Positions 1 to 7,844 of a stretch of 35,611 bases of DNA are shown here, piece by piece. Both the position numbers and the translations under genes were made by a program. Source of the DNA: CAZRVH01 sp964624905 (GTDB taxonomy: Bacteria > Patescibacteriota > Gracilibacteria > Peribacterales > Peribacteraceae); NCBI GenBank assembly GCA_964624905.1, contig CAZUYK010000012.1:1-35611 (forward strand), given 5' to 3'. The notes below the pieces were generated by a model that was not told where the DNA came from, did not search any database, and saw nothing but the letters and a program-made list of their open reading frames with translations. Numbering within the stretch: the first letter of the stretch is position 1; each line of letters begins with the position of its first letter.

Positions 1-374
1 AAATCGTCCTGCGCAAGTCCGGTTCCCCGCTCCACTTCATGGAGATCGCGAACCGTATCCGCGAGAGCCACTTCGACCACAAGAACGTCACGGTCCAGGC
101 CGTCCACAACGAACTCATCCGCTATCCGCAGTTCGTCCTCGTGGGACGCGGTCTCTACGCCCTTCGCGAGTGGGGTTATGAGCCGGGTACGGTGGCAGAC
201 GTCATCGAGGCGATCCTCAAGGAGAAGGGTCCCCTCTCCAAGAAAGAAATCATTTCCGAGGTCGGCAAGCAGCGCACAGTGAAGGTCGGTACCATCTCCC
301 TCAACCTCCAGAAGATGCCGTACTTCGTCCGCGTCGGTCGCGCCGTCTACTCCTTCGATCCCTCCAAGAAATAA
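1..374 (+). CDS. HARE-HTH (HB1/ASXL-type) winged-helix protein, 5' partial
   Basis: The reading frame is open from base 3, so the gene starts outside the window and only its C-terminal part is seen. The visible part holds two similar winged-helix-like units. The first (residues about 1-55 of the visible part) has the pattern LHFMEIANRI ... VHNELIRYPQFVLVGRGLYAL, typical of the HARE-HTH family that includes the RNA polymerase delta subunit N-terminus. The second (about 60-120) repeats the plan with LSKKEIISEV ... FVRVGRAVYSF. In CPR bacteria such modules often form the tail of sigma-70-like or other transcription proteins, but that part is not visible, so the full function is inference. A strong terminator follows 24 bases after the stop. 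Confidence 0.65.
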   Translation, partial: IVLRKSGSPLHFMEIANRIRESHFDHKNVTVQAVHNELIRYPQFVLVGRGLYALREWGYEPGTVADVIEAILKEKGPLSKKEIISEVGKQRTVKVGTISLNLQKMPYFVRVGRAVYSFDPSKK

Positions 375-397
375 TCACCCTTCCATCGATTTTGAAC

Positions 398-421
398 AAC
401 AGGGCCGAAAGGCCCTGTTTT
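398..421 (+). terminator. Rho-independent terminator after HARE-HTH gene
   Basis: A perfect 7-bp stem (400-406 with 411-417) closes a GAAA tetraloop and is followed by TTTT; the AA before the stem can pair with two of the T bases. Confidence 0.85.
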
Positions 422-488
422 CGTGTCTGGGACTGGAAAATCGATGTTTCCACCATGCAAAGAAGTGCTATCATCAGCCTCAATCCGC

Positions 489-1232
489 ATGCATTATCAT
501 CGTCATCGTCCATCGGCTAGGGAAATTGATTTCTTCGCGAGGGAATCGATTGATCCGTCCATGGCCTGCAACTCCCACCAAATTCCCGTGAGCGTGCGCC
601 AGGTGGCGGGCGATATCCGGGACGTGCTTGCGGACAGGGGTATCAGAAAGGAGCCGACCATACGATTGCCAGATGACATCATGAAGAGAATCCGCAAAAC
701 CTATGCGAAGCTTTTCAATGGTGAATTGAAAGGAGATCAACTAGTACATTCCAGAAGTTCCTTGGGAGGGATGCTGGCTGAGCACATCGCGGCGCGCCAT
801 GTGAAAAATCTCATCGCGGAAAAGCATCTTCCCGTAGATCCTATCGACGTAACCGAGCTCTGGGGCAATCTGCCCGAGCATAGTTTCATACGCGGCATCC
901 TTCCGGATCAAGTTACCTTCCTGGAGCCAATCGGTAGGCAGGCTTTCATGGAAGTGGACCTTCTGCTTCAGACATACGCGAAGGACGCATACCTGGCATT
1001 TGATTTCTCTTCGCATCTGAGCGGGAAAGGGCTGAACAATGAAGACAGAAGCGATAGGGTCGATTACATTTCCCGTGAAATCCTCAAGTCGCCTTTCATG
1101 CTCATTGATGCCGGACTTGGAAGAAGGGGCATGTCTCTTGAGAAGAAGCAGGAAAATCTGTATCGAATGAATATTCCGTGCGAGGCGGATTTCAACGATA
1201 TCCTGAGTCGATTCTTGCAAGACAAGAAATAA
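489..1232 (+). CDS. Unrecognised soluble protein
   Basis: I do not recognise this protein of about 247 residues. The frame is open further upstream from a GTG at 423, but that lies against the preceding terminator. A good extended -10 (TG-C-TATCAT, 466-474) sits 15 bases before the ATG at 489, so 489 is the preferred start; 561 is another option. No signal peptide or membrane segment is visible. The middle contains a basic stretch (RKTYAKLFNGELKGDQLVHS) and the second half contains AFMEVDLLL ... YLAFDFSS, two beta-like segments with acidic residues. That faintly resembles a nuclease-like fold but is too weak to call. It is followed by a lipoprotein gene on the same strand. Confidence 0.6.
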   Translation: MHYHRHRPSAREIDFFARESIDPSMACNSHQIPVSVRQVAGDIRDVLADRGIRKEPTIRLPDDIMKRIRKTYAKLFNGELKGDQLVHSRSSLGGMLAEHIAARHVKNLIAEKHLPVDPIDVTELWGNLPEHSFIRGILPDQVTFLEPIGRQAFMEVDLLLQTYAKDAYLAFDFSSHLSGKGLNNEDRSDRVDYISREILKSPFMLIDAGLGRRGMSLEKKQENLYRMNIPCEADFNDILSRFLQDKK

Positions 1233-1278
1233 CAAAGATCCGATTGTGCTTTTGCGCTCCTACAGCGAGAATACGCAC

Positions 1279-2127
1279 ATGACCCTCCCCTTCTCCCTTC
1301 GCCATGCATCTCTTTTCACCGCTGCCATCGTGGCTTCGGGATTCTTCTTGTTGCAGGGATGTACGCCGAGCGGTCCGGTTATCCCTTCGGGCGTCCAAAC
1401 GCTGAGCGGTGCATTGCAACCGGTTGATCTCTCCCTCGTCCGCCGCGGCACCCACGTGCTCCTGCAGGACGGCAAGCAGATCTACTACGTGGAAAGCAGC
1501 GCGGTGAATCTGCGCAGCTACGAAGGCATGGATGTAGTCGTAAAGGGAACGGTTGAGAAAAATTCCAATGATTCGTACCTCCCTGTGTTGGTCGCCACGG
1601 AGGTGAAGGAAAACATCGTGCCTTCACGCGAAGAGGACGTATCCTTGCTCAATATCAATTTGAGGATTCCGTTGGATTGGGTGACCCAGGAGTTCGACGA
1701 CGGCGTCAGTTACTCGCGCACGGTCGCGGGTCCGTCCGTCCTCAAGCTTTACAAGTCCACCATGGCCTATCTGCCGAGCGGTGCCCCGCTCGTCATCGGC
1801 GGCGAGCGCGCGGTGCGCATCCAGAAAGCCGGGTCCGGTTCCGTCTTGCTGCACGTCCAGCATGGCAAGGACTTCTTCACGATCAGCTACACGCCTGAGC
1901 CTGGCATGACCGACGTCGATCTCCTTCGCGTCCTCAAGTCCATCGTCTTCACGAACAAGTCATCCTCCTCGTCCGGCTCGGGATCGGTCGTCGTTCCTTC
2001 GGGATCCGGTTCTCAGGTAGGCATGCCGTGCGGCGGCGAAGCGGGCATCCTCTGCCCCGCCGGAAGCTACTGCGGCATTACCGATACCGCCACGGGAATC
2101 GGGCACTGCGTGCTTTTGAAGAGGTAA
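1279..2127 (+). CDS. Lipoprotein with Ser-rich linker and Cys-rich C-terminal module
   Basis: The ATG at 1279 gives a classical lipoprotein signal: a short basic n-region, a hydrophobic stretch and the lipobox LLQGC, with the Cys about 28 residues in. A GTG at 1246 would add 11 residues and spoil the signal, so it is rejected. After the Cys comes a beta-rich segment (VLLQDGKQIYYVESS ... DVVVKGTVEK) resembling a small OB-like domain, then a second globular region. A Ser/Gly linker (SSSSSGSGS) leads to a C-terminal module with about six Cys (CGGEAGILCPAGSYCG ... GHC). That Cys pattern resembles small disulfide modules of secreted proteins. The protein is probably anchored on the outer face of the cytoplasmic membrane; its function is unknown. 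Confidence 0.75.
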   Translation: MTLPFSLRHASLFTAAIVASGFFLLQGCTPSGPVIPSGVQTLSGALQPVDLSLVRRGTHVLLQDGKQIYYVESSAVNLRSYEGMDVVVKGTVEKNSNDSYLPVLVATEVKENIVPSREEDVSLLNINLRIPLDWVTQEFDDGVSYSRTVAGPSVLKLYKSTMAYLPSGAPLVIGGERAVRIQKAGSGSVLLHVQHGKDFFTISYTPEPGMTDVDLLRVLKSIVFTNKSSSSSGSGSVVVPSGSGSQVGMPCGGEAGILCPAGSYCGITDTATGIGHCVLLKR

Positions 2128-2172
2128 GAAAGCGACGACATGTTCTATCGCTGAATGCGAGTACTTTTAACA

Positions 2173-2190
2173 GGTGTACGATATTACACC
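2173..2190. promoter_or_regulatory. Inverted repeat upstream of recA, candidate operator 1
   Basis: GGTGTA, six bases, TACACC: a perfect 6-bp inverted repeat spanning 18 bp in the recA upstream region. A second copy with the same geometry is at 2255-2272. A LexA-like SOS repressor would be the obvious ligand, but no LexA is encoded here and the sequence differs from the E. coli and Bacillus boxes. Confidence 0.5.
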
Positions 2191-2224
2191 ATCATGTTCT
2201 GTTCCATGCTGCAACAGTACTTTC

Positions 2225-2253
2225 TTGATCTTTAACGGTCGCCGAGACATAGT
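2225..2253 (+). promoter_or_regulatory. Candidate recA promoter
   Basis: TTGATC (2225-2230), a 17-base spacer and CATAGT (2248-2253). The predicted start of transcription near 2260 falls inside the inverted repeat at 2255-2272. The direct repeat AGTACTTT occurs at 2160-2167 and 2216-2223. The leader to the recA ATG is about 48 bases with no Shine-Dalgarno. Confidence 0.45.
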
Positions 2254-2254
2254 G

Positions 2255-2272
2255 GGTGTACATTCGTTTACC
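2255..2272. promoter_or_regulatory. Inverted repeat overlapping the recA start site, candidate operator 2
   Basis: GGTGTA, six bases, TTTACC: the same 18-bp geometry as the repeat at 2173-2190 with one mismatch in the second half. It begins two bases after the candidate -10 and covers the predicted +1, a natural position for a repressor. Confidence 0.5.
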
Positions 2273-2307
2273 TCACTCCTTTCTTTACATCTCTTCACAG
2301 AAAACCT

Positions 2308-3408
2308 ATGAATAAGAACGTAACCACTACCCAATCCTCCACCATGGAAGCAAAGGCACCGAAAGCATCCGCCAAGAAAGGAGAAACCCCTTCTTCCGAT
2401 CCCAAGCTCGCCGCCATCCAGACCGCGCTTGCGGCGATCAAGAAGCAGTACGGCGATGGTGCGATCATGAACATGGGTGATTCCACGGTGTCCGAAATCG
2501 CACGCTTCTCTTCCGGCTCCATTTCCTTGGACCTCGCCCTTGGCGGCGGCTTCCCGGTAGGACGCATCATCGAGATCTATGGTCCGGAATCCTCCGGAAA
2601 GACGACGCTCTCGCTGCATGCCATCGCGGAAGTACAGAGGAAGGGTGGCAAGGCTGCCTTCATCGATGCAGAGCACGCACTGGACCTTTCCTACGCCAAG
2701 AAGATCGGCGTGGACGTGGACGCCCTCCTTGTCTCCCAGCCCGATGACGGCGAGCAGGCATTGGAGATTACGGAAACGCTCGTGCGCTCCGGAGGTATCG
2801 ATATCATCGTCATCGACTCCGTTGCTGCCCTCACCCCCCGCGCCGAAATCGAAGGAAGCATGGGTGACAGCCACATGGGTCTGCAGGCCCGCCTCATGAG
2901 CCAGGCATTGCGCAAGCTCACGGCCATCGTCAGCAAGACCAACTGCTCCGTCATCTTCATCAACCAGCTTCGCATGAAGATCGGCGTCATGTTCGGCAAC
3001 CCCGAAACGACAGCCGGAGGAAACGCGCTCAAGTTCTACTGCTCGCTGCGCTTGGATGTCCGCCGCATCGATAAGATCCTGGAGAAGGCGGTCGGCGAGA
3101 CCGGTGATGCCCAGGAGATCGTAGGTAACAAGACCCGCGTGAAGGTGGTGAAGAACAAAGTAGCCCCCCCGTTCCGCCAGGCCGAATTCGATATTCTCTA
3201 CGCCCGCGGCATCTCCAAGGAAGGAGATATCCTGGATACGGGAGTCCGCTTCGGTGTTATCGAGAAGGCGGGAGCCTACTTCCGTCATGGGGAAGACACG
3301 CTCGGACAGGGTCGCGAGCAGGCAAAGCAGTACTTGGTCGAGAACCCCAAGCTGACGGCCGCCCTTGAAAAGGAAATCAAGGCACGTGCATCGGAAGCTG
3401 CCGAGTAA
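2308..3408 (+). CDS. recA: RecA recombinase
   Basis: RecA binds single-stranded DNA as an ATP-dependent filament, drives homologous strand exchange and, where a LexA system exists, triggers repressor self-cleavage. The 366-residue protein is full length. Walker A GPESSGKT is at about 92-99, the Walker B strand IIVIDSV near 170, the Q-rich L1/L2 region includes INQLRMKIGVMFGNPETTAGG, and the C-terminal domain holds VRFGVIEKAGAYF. The first 30 residues are a low-complexity Thr/Ser/Lys extension; ATGs at codons 1 and 13 both occur, and 2308 is chosen as the first. Two similar inverted repeats lie upstream, suggesting damage control. A strong hairpin follows the stop at 3465-3497. Confidence 0.97.
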   Translation: MNKNVTTTQSSTMEAKAPKASAKKGETPSSDPKLAAIQTALAAIKKQYGDGAIMNMGDSTVSEIARFSSGSISLDLALGGGFPVGRIIEIYGPESSGKTTLSLHAIAEVQRKGGKAAFIDAEHALDLSYAKKIGVDVDALLVSQPDDGEQALEITETLVRSGGIDIIVIDSVAALTPRAEIEGSMGDSHMGLQARLMSQALRKLTAIVSKTNCSVIFINQLRMKIGVMFGNPETTAGGNALKFYCSLRLDVRRIDKILEKAVGETGDAQEIVGNKTRVKVVKNKVAPPFRQAEFDILYARGISKEGDILDTGVRFGVIEKAGAYFRHGEDTLGQGREQAKQYLVENPKLTAALEKEIKARASEAAE

Positions 3409-3464
3409 TCCCCTTCTTCATCGCATCCATCAGGCCTCGTTGGTACAACCCCTTCTTCCGGGGT

Positions 3465-3497
3465 GAACCTGCCCGCACGTTTGTTGCGTGCAGGTTC
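3465..3497 (+). terminator. Strong hairpin downstream of recA, possible terminator
   Basis: An 8-bp perfect stem (3465-3472 with 3490-3497), one C.T mismatch, then four more pairs around a 7-base loop. There is no T-run after it, so intrinsic termination is uncertain; it may protect the 3' end of the recA transcript. A smaller CCCC/GGGG hairpin lies just before it at 3449-3463. Confidence 0.45.
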
Positions 3498-3574
3498 TCA
3501 TCGTATTTGCACACGTTTTCAACATTTCGTCCACGGAAGACACCCCGAAAGATTCCCCCTGCAAGGTCAGATCA

Positions 3575-3602
3575 TTGTGTCCCCCGTCCGTTCAACTAGA
3601 AT
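3575..3602 (+). promoter_or_regulatory. dnaB promoter
   Basis: TTGTGT (3575-3580), a 16-base spacer and TAGAAT (3597-3602), 18 bases before the dnaB ATG, giving a leader of about 11 bases without a Shine-Dalgarno. Confidence 0.6.
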
Positions 3603-3619
3603 GAATAGCCCACGCACCT

Positions 3620-4978
3620 ATGGCCGGAACCATGTTCGATTCACCGCCGCATTCCCCCGAAGCTGAACGCACCGTTCTGGGTGCGCTGCTGCTCGATCCG
3701 GATGCGATCATCAAAGTGTCGGACTTCCTGAAGCCCGAGGATTTTTTCGATCCGGCACACCGCCAGATCTTCGATGTCATGTTCCAGCTGTACAACTCCC
3801 ACGTCCCGATCGACTTCATTACGGTGACGAACAAGCTGGCGGACAACCAGGCTATCCAGGCCATCGGAGGAAGCGCGTACCTGGCGGATCTCGCCGCGTC
3901 CGTACCGACCTCTTCCCACATCTATCAGTACGGTCAGATCGTGAAGGCGAAGGCCGTGCACCGCAATATCATCGAAGCGGGCCGCAAGATTACCGGATTC
4001 GGGTATGAAGTGGACCGTCCCATCCCGGAGTTGCTTGATGAAGTCGAAAAGACCGTCTTCCAAATCACGAACACGTTCCTGAAGGAAAAGTTCGTACACA
4101 TCCGCGACATCCTGGACGAGCGTTATGAGAAGTTCGCGGAACTACACGCGTCCGATGATTCGACGAAGATCAAGGGCGTCCCCTCCGGTTTCGCAGGATT
4201 GGATGCCAAGCTCTCCGCATTCCAACCGAGCGATCTCATCATCCTGGCTGCCCGTCCGTCCATGGGAAAGACCGCTTTGGCGCTGAACATCGCCACGAAC
4301 GCCGCTATCAAATACGGCAAAACCGTGGGCGTGTTCTCGCTCGAAATGAGCAAGGAACAGCTCGTGGATCGCTTGTTCTCCTCCATGCTCGGCGTCGACT
4401 CCTGGAAGCTCCAGCGCGGAAAGCTGGACGACAGCGATTTCCAGAACATGGGCCCCATCATGGACGATCTCAGCAAGGCAAACATCTTTATCGACGATAC
4501 GTCCGCTTCCTCCATGCCGGAGTTCCGCACGAAGGCGCGCCGCCTACAGATGGAACACGGCCTCGACATGCTCATCATCGATTACCTCCAGCTGATGTCG
4601 ACGGGAAACAGCAGCTACGCCGGGAACCGCGTGCAGGAGATCTCCGAAATTTCCCGCACCGTCAAACAGATCGCGCGCGAGCTGCGCATCCCCATCATCG
4701 CCCTCTCGCAGCTGTCCCGCGCGGTCGAAAGCCGCCCTGACAAGATCCCGCAGCTGTCCGACCTGCGCGAATCCGGATCCATCGAGCAGGACGCGGACAT
4801 CGTGATGATGCTGTACCGCGACGACTACTACAACGAAGACACCGATCGTCAGGGCATCTGCGACGTGTACATCCGCAAGCACCGCAACGGTCCCGTGGGC
4901 CGCGTGGAGCTGCTGTTCAAGAAGGAGCAGACGCGCTTCTACGACATCGACCGAGTACACACCCGCGACGACGAATAA
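3620..4978 (+). CDS. dnaB: Replicative DNA helicase DnaB
   Basis: DnaB is the hexameric 5'-3' helicase of the replication fork. The 452-residue length is normal. The N-terminal DnaB domain (about 5-105) begins with SPEAERTVLGALLLDP, as in the family. After a linker, the RecA-like C-terminal domain carries Walker A RPSMGKTAL (about 212-220), the Walker B strand LDMLIIDYLQLM, the sensor segment IIALSQLSR, and the Arg finger region near GPVGRVELLF. No intein is present. The start is set by the promoter 18 bases upstream and by the family N-terminus. It lies between recA and mraY, with a separate promoter for mraY 8 bases beyond its stop. A DUF721/DciA-like protein, a known type of DnaB loader, is at 13790-14080. 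Confidence 0.96.
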   Translation: MAGTMFDSPPHSPEAERTVLGALLLDPDAIIKVSDFLKPEDFFDPAHRQIFDVMFQLYNSHVPIDFITVTNKLADNQAIQAIGGSAYLADLAASVPTSSHIYQYGQIVKAKAVHRNIIEAGRKITGFGYEVDRPIPELLDEVEKTVFQITNTFLKEKFVHIRDILDERYEKFAELHASDDSTKIKGVPSGFAGLDAKLSAFQPSDLIILAARPSMGKTALALNIATNAAIKYGKTVGVFSLEMSKEQLVDRLFSSMLGVDSWKLQRGKLDDSDFQNMGPIMDDLSKANIFIDDTSASSMPEFRTKARRLQMEHGLDMLIIDYLQLMSTGNSSYAGNRVQEISEISRTVKQIARELRIPIIALSQLSRAVESRPDKIPQLSDLRESGSIEQDADIVMMLYRDDYYNEDTDRQGICDVYIRKHRNGPVGRVELLFKKEQTRFYDIDRVHTRDDE

Positions 4979-4985
4979 GCGGGGT

Positions 4986-5015
4986 TTGGCAACGTACGGA
5001 TGGTTGGAGTATCTT
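4986..5015 (+). promoter_or_regulatory. mraY promoter, leaderless type
   Basis: TTGGCA (4986-4991), an 18-base spacer and TATCTT (5010-5015). The mraY ATG at 5022 is 7 bases after the -10, so transcription should begin at or next to the start codon. Confidence 0.6.
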
Positions 5016-5021
5016 GGGTGC

Positions 5022-6101
5022 ATGACCCCCGAAACCACCCTCATCCGCCCTGAAATCTCCCTGATCGGCATCGCCGGTTACGCGCTCTTCGCCTTCGGCA
5101 TCGTGCTGTTGCTGACGCCTTGGTTCGTTTCTTTCCTTCGCAGGAACAAAGTAGGAAAACAGTTACGCGTGGAAACCATCGACGGACGCGAGCCGACGAT
5201 CTTCCGCGAATACCACCAGAACAAATTCGGTACCCCGACGATGGGAGGGGTTCTCATCTGGGGAAGCATTTTCCTCACGCTGTTCTTCTCCCGTTTCCTG
5301 GCGTACATCGGCGTGGTCGACCACTCGCTATTGCAGCGCGGGGAAGTCTACGTGCCGCTCTTCTTCATGCTTACGTTGGGTATCCTCGGCGGATTCGACG
5401 ATTACCTGAATATCAAGGGCATCGGAAAGAAAGCTGGCCTGAACGCCCTTCCGAAGCTGGCATCCCTCCTCCTCATCGCGGGCCTGGGAGCGCTTTGGTT
5501 CTACTTCAAGCTTGATTACACGTCGGTCTACGTCCCCTTCTACGGCAATCTCGACATCGGCATTTGGGCAATCCCCTTCTTCATGCTGGTGATTATCGGA
5601 ACCGCGAACGCCGTGAACTTCACGGACGGCCTCGACGGCCTCGCAGGCGGCCTCCTGGTGATCGCGTTCGGCGCGTTCGGCGCCCTTGCCTATGCCGAAG
5701 GCCTCTACATCCTCTGCGCCTTCTGCGCGGTCTGCGTGGGAGCCATCGCCGCCTTCCTGTGGCACAACGTCCCGCCCGCCATCTTCTTCATGGGAGACAC
5801 GGGTTCGCTGGCGCTCGGCGGAACGCTGGGTGTCATCGCTATGATGATCCACCGCGAGTTCGTCTTGCCGCTCGTCGGATTCGTCTTCGTGATGGAGATT
5901 CTGTCTGTCATCATCCAGCTCACCAGCAAGAAGCTGCGGGGAGGCAAGAAGGTCTTCCTGTCCGCGCCCATCCACCATCACTTCGAAGCGTTGGGTTGGG
6001 GCGAGAGCAAGGTGACGATGCGCCTGTGGATCGTCGGCGCGTTCTTCGCTCTCTTCGGCGTGGTCATCGGACTTCGATACTATCCGAGTCTCCTTTCGTA
6101 A
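5022..6101 (+). CDS. mraY: Phospho-N-acetylmuramoyl-pentapeptide transferase MraY
   Basis: MraY moves phospho-MurNAc-pentapeptide from UDP to undecaprenyl phosphate, giving lipid I, the first membrane step of peptidoglycan synthesis. The 359-residue protein has about ten hydrophobic segments. Family signatures are present: TPTMGGVLI, the Mg-binding DD in GGFDDYLN, NFTDGLDGLAGG, FMGDTGSLALGG and the cytoplasmic HHHFEALGW. The ATG at 5022 is preferred over the upstream ATG at 4986, because 4986 coincides with the -35 box and 5022 gives the normal family length. Its last 38 bases overlap the end of the convergent AT-rich kinase gene. Other mur genes are not nearby. Confidence 0.95.
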   Translation: MTPETTLIRPEISLIGIAGYALFAFGIVLLLTPWFVSFLRRNKVGKQLRVETIDGREPTIFREYHQNKFGTPTMGGVLIWGSIFLTLFFSRFLAYIGVVDHSLLQRGEVYVPLFFMLTLGILGGFDDYLNIKGIGKKAGLNALPKLASLLLIAGLGALWFYFKLDYTSVYVPFYGNLDIGIWAIPFFMLVIIGTANAVNFTDGLDGLAGGLLVIAFGAFGALAYAEGLYILCAFCAVCVGAIAAFLWHNVPPAIFFMGDTGSLALGGTLGVIAMMIHREFVLPLVGFVFVMEILSVIIQLTSKKLRGGKKVFLSAPIHHHFEALGWGESKVTMRLWIVGAFFALFGVVIGLRYYPSLLS

Positions 6102-6720
6102 GAATTTCGATAGCCTTTTCAATTTTTGCGTCGAAGTCTTCGTCCATTTGAATTGCGTCTAATCGATATTTTTTCGCTTCAGATGCAATGTGTTGTGAAT
6201 ATTCTGAGATCATTCGAGCTATTTTTGGGAAGGTTTCTGGATCGTTTGTTTTTCGCAGTATCCAATCATCCGACGTAGTGGATTTTTTAAAATCACCTGT
6301 CATTTTCTTTTCATCTAGTTTTAAAAGAAACAGTGATCGAATATTTTCTTTGCCATGAAGATCGATCAATGAGCGCGCGTTTACAGGCGTTATTTGATGT
6401 CCTTCAATAATCGCGTTTTCCCCATTCCTTATGCAGTTTTCAATCGCATTGCGAATGTCTTCGTAAGTGGCCATTCCTTGTCGTATATAGTCTTGGACAA
6501 TACGCCCTGTTGAATATTGCGAATAAAATACATCGTTACTGCTGCCTTTCGTTGTGGCATGCGGGAAGAATATTGCAAAATCTTCCTTTGAAGTTCTTGC
6601 TATAACATTGTCTTCCAACGTGTCGGCTGAAATTTTCTTAATAGAAAAGAGATTGGCCATGCGTTCGGCCAACGTTGATTTTCCGCACTTAGGCGGGCCT
6701 CCAATAAGGTAGACGGTCAT
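6064..6720 (-). CDS. P-loop nucleotide kinase-like protein, AT-rich
   Basis: A 218-residue P-loop protein: Walker A GGPPKCGKST at residues 7-16, then ISADTLED and a likely second acidic motif in AIIEGHQITP (about 98-107), followed by Arg/Lys-rich helices. This plan matches small-molecule kinases of the AAA_33/2-phosphoglycerate-kinase-like or zeta-toxin-like groups; the substrate is unknown. Base composition is clearly more AT-rich than its neighbours, suggesting acquisition from elsewhere. Its start is one base after the stop of the gene at 6722-7093, so it is probably cotranscribed with it. Its 3' end runs 38 bases into mraY on the opposite strand. Confidence 0.75.
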   Translation of the reverse strand: MTVYLIGGPPKCGKSTLAERMANLFSIKKISADTLEDNVIARTSKEDFAIFFPHATTKGSSNDVFYSQYSTGRIVQDYIRQGMATYEDIRNAIENCIRNGENAIIEGHQITPVNARSLIDLHGKENIRSLFLLKLDEKKMTGDFKKSTTSDDWILRKTNDPETFPKIARMISEYSQHIASEAKKYRLDAIQMDEDFDAKIEKAIEILTKGDSDSIEVR

Positions 6721-6721
6721 G

Positions 6722-7093
6722 TTAATCCCAGTACGGCTGCTGCAGCGCCTTCTCCATGATTTCGTCCAGCGTCGCCGTCGGCGGCTCGTTGTGGATCTTT
6801 CCTTCGATCTTGTAGATCTTCTTCATGGAGCGGTACGTTCCCCATGGGTAATAGCGGACCCGCGGCTTGCGCACCCCGCGTCCCTTCGTACCCGGTTTGG
6901 CGGCTGGCTTTTCTTCCTCGTCATCAACCTCTTCCGTCGCGACTTTCATGGCGAGGGGCTTCGGGATGTCTTTCGCGTCGAATTCCACGCGACCCACCAC
7001 CACGCGTTCCTTGGGATCGACGTATACCAGATCGTCGTCCTTGTATTGGGGCTGTTCTTGCTCGGTGACGATGGGTTCCGTCGTGTCGGTCAT
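6722..7093 (-). CDS. Small acidic unrecognised protein
   Basis: A 123-residue hydrophilic protein I do not recognise. The N-terminus is acidic and probably disordered (TEPIVTEQEQPQYKDDD), the middle carries EEVDDEEEKPAAKPGTKG followed by a basic patch GVRKPRVRYYPWGTYRSMKK, and the end is helical. The start is firmly indicated: TATACT (minus strand, 7105-7100) ends 7 bases before the ATG, the leaderless pattern common in this window. The downstream AT-rich kinase gene begins one base after its stop. The acid and base patches could suit a nucleic-acid-associated protein, but that is a guess. Confidence 0.7.
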   Translation of the reverse strand: MTDTTEPIVTEQEQPQYKDDDLVYVDPKERVVVGRVEFDAKDIPKPLAMKVATEEVDDEEEKPAAKPGTKGRGVRKPRVRYYPWGTYRSMKKIYKIEGKIHNEPPTATLDEIMEKALQQPYWD

Positions 7094-7174
7094 GGGCGAA
7101 GTATACCACCAAAAAGACGATGGGAATCCTTATTTACAGGCTTTAAACAGGGGCTCTTTCGAACAGAGTCCGGG

Positions 7175-7768
7175 TTAATGAAGATTCGGGTGCGTAGGAT
7201 GGTCTTCCGGTTCCAATGGAGGAGGTGCTGGAGGCGGAGGAGGAGGCGGGATCGTGGACTCGACGATGTCTTCCACGGGGCCCGTGTCTTCGGGGTGGTG
7301 GAACACTTCCTGGTCCTCGCCCCTTCGGTGTTCCTGCCACCTCAGGAAGCTGTAAAGCGTGGCTACCAGGCATCCGATAAGCGTCAGGTAAATGCCGAAG
7401 CGGATTTCCATGCGCGTGAACTCGTAGGTGATCTTGGTCAGGACGGAGAGCGACGCCAGGACGAGAATCGTCGCCTGCGCGGACAGAAGCAGGCGCGTGA
7501 TGTCCTTGTATTTCCTTTTAAGGATGATCGGTCCGCCGAGCATGGGTGACAGCGTGCTCGCGACGATAAGGAGCAGCATCAGGAAAATAATGATGCCGAG
7601 GAACGAGGTGTAGAAACTGGTGCCCGTGTAACTCACTTCGTCCCCTCCCAGCCATTCGCCGGAAATCCACGGGAGGAAAATGGACACCATGCCCACGATC
7701 GCGGATGCGTTCAGGATGCGCTCCTCCAAATCGATGCCGTGCCACATGCGCATGAATGTTGATTCCAT
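7175..7768 (-). CDS. Four-helix membrane protein with Pro-rich tail
   Basis: About 197 residues with four hydrophobic segments: IVGMVSIFLPWISG, FLGIIIFLMLLLIVAST, ATILVLASLSVL and FGIYLTLIGCLVATLYSFL. The C-terminal tail has a run of prolines (PPPPPPPAPPP) and ends in His/Pro-rich sequence, likely in the cytoplasm. The frame is open to 7891, but an extended -10 TG-C-TATTAT (7780-7775) ends 7 bases before the ATG at 7768, so 7768 is chosen. Function unknown. It is divergent from the glycosyltransferase at 7845. Confidence 0.7.
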   Translation of the reverse strand: MESTFMRMWHGIDLEERILNASAIVGMVSIFLPWISGEWLGGDEVSYTGTSFYTSFLGIIIFLMLLLIVASTLSPMLGGPIILKRKYKDITRLLLSAQATILVLASLSVLTKITYEFTRMEIRFGIYLTLIGCLVATLYSFLRWQEHRRGEDQEVFHHPEDTGPVEDIVESTIPPPPPPPAPPPLEPEDHPTHPNLH

Positions 7769-7844
7769 GCGCGGATAATAGCACTCGCGGGACCGAAAAG
7801 GATAGACAGTGACGTTACACTCGTTTGCGGCTACACTGAACGGC

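Noticed and set aside
2167..3288. Long open frame opposite recA (373 codons)
   Set aside because: Antisense shadow of recA; no domain, and it would run through the recA promoter region.
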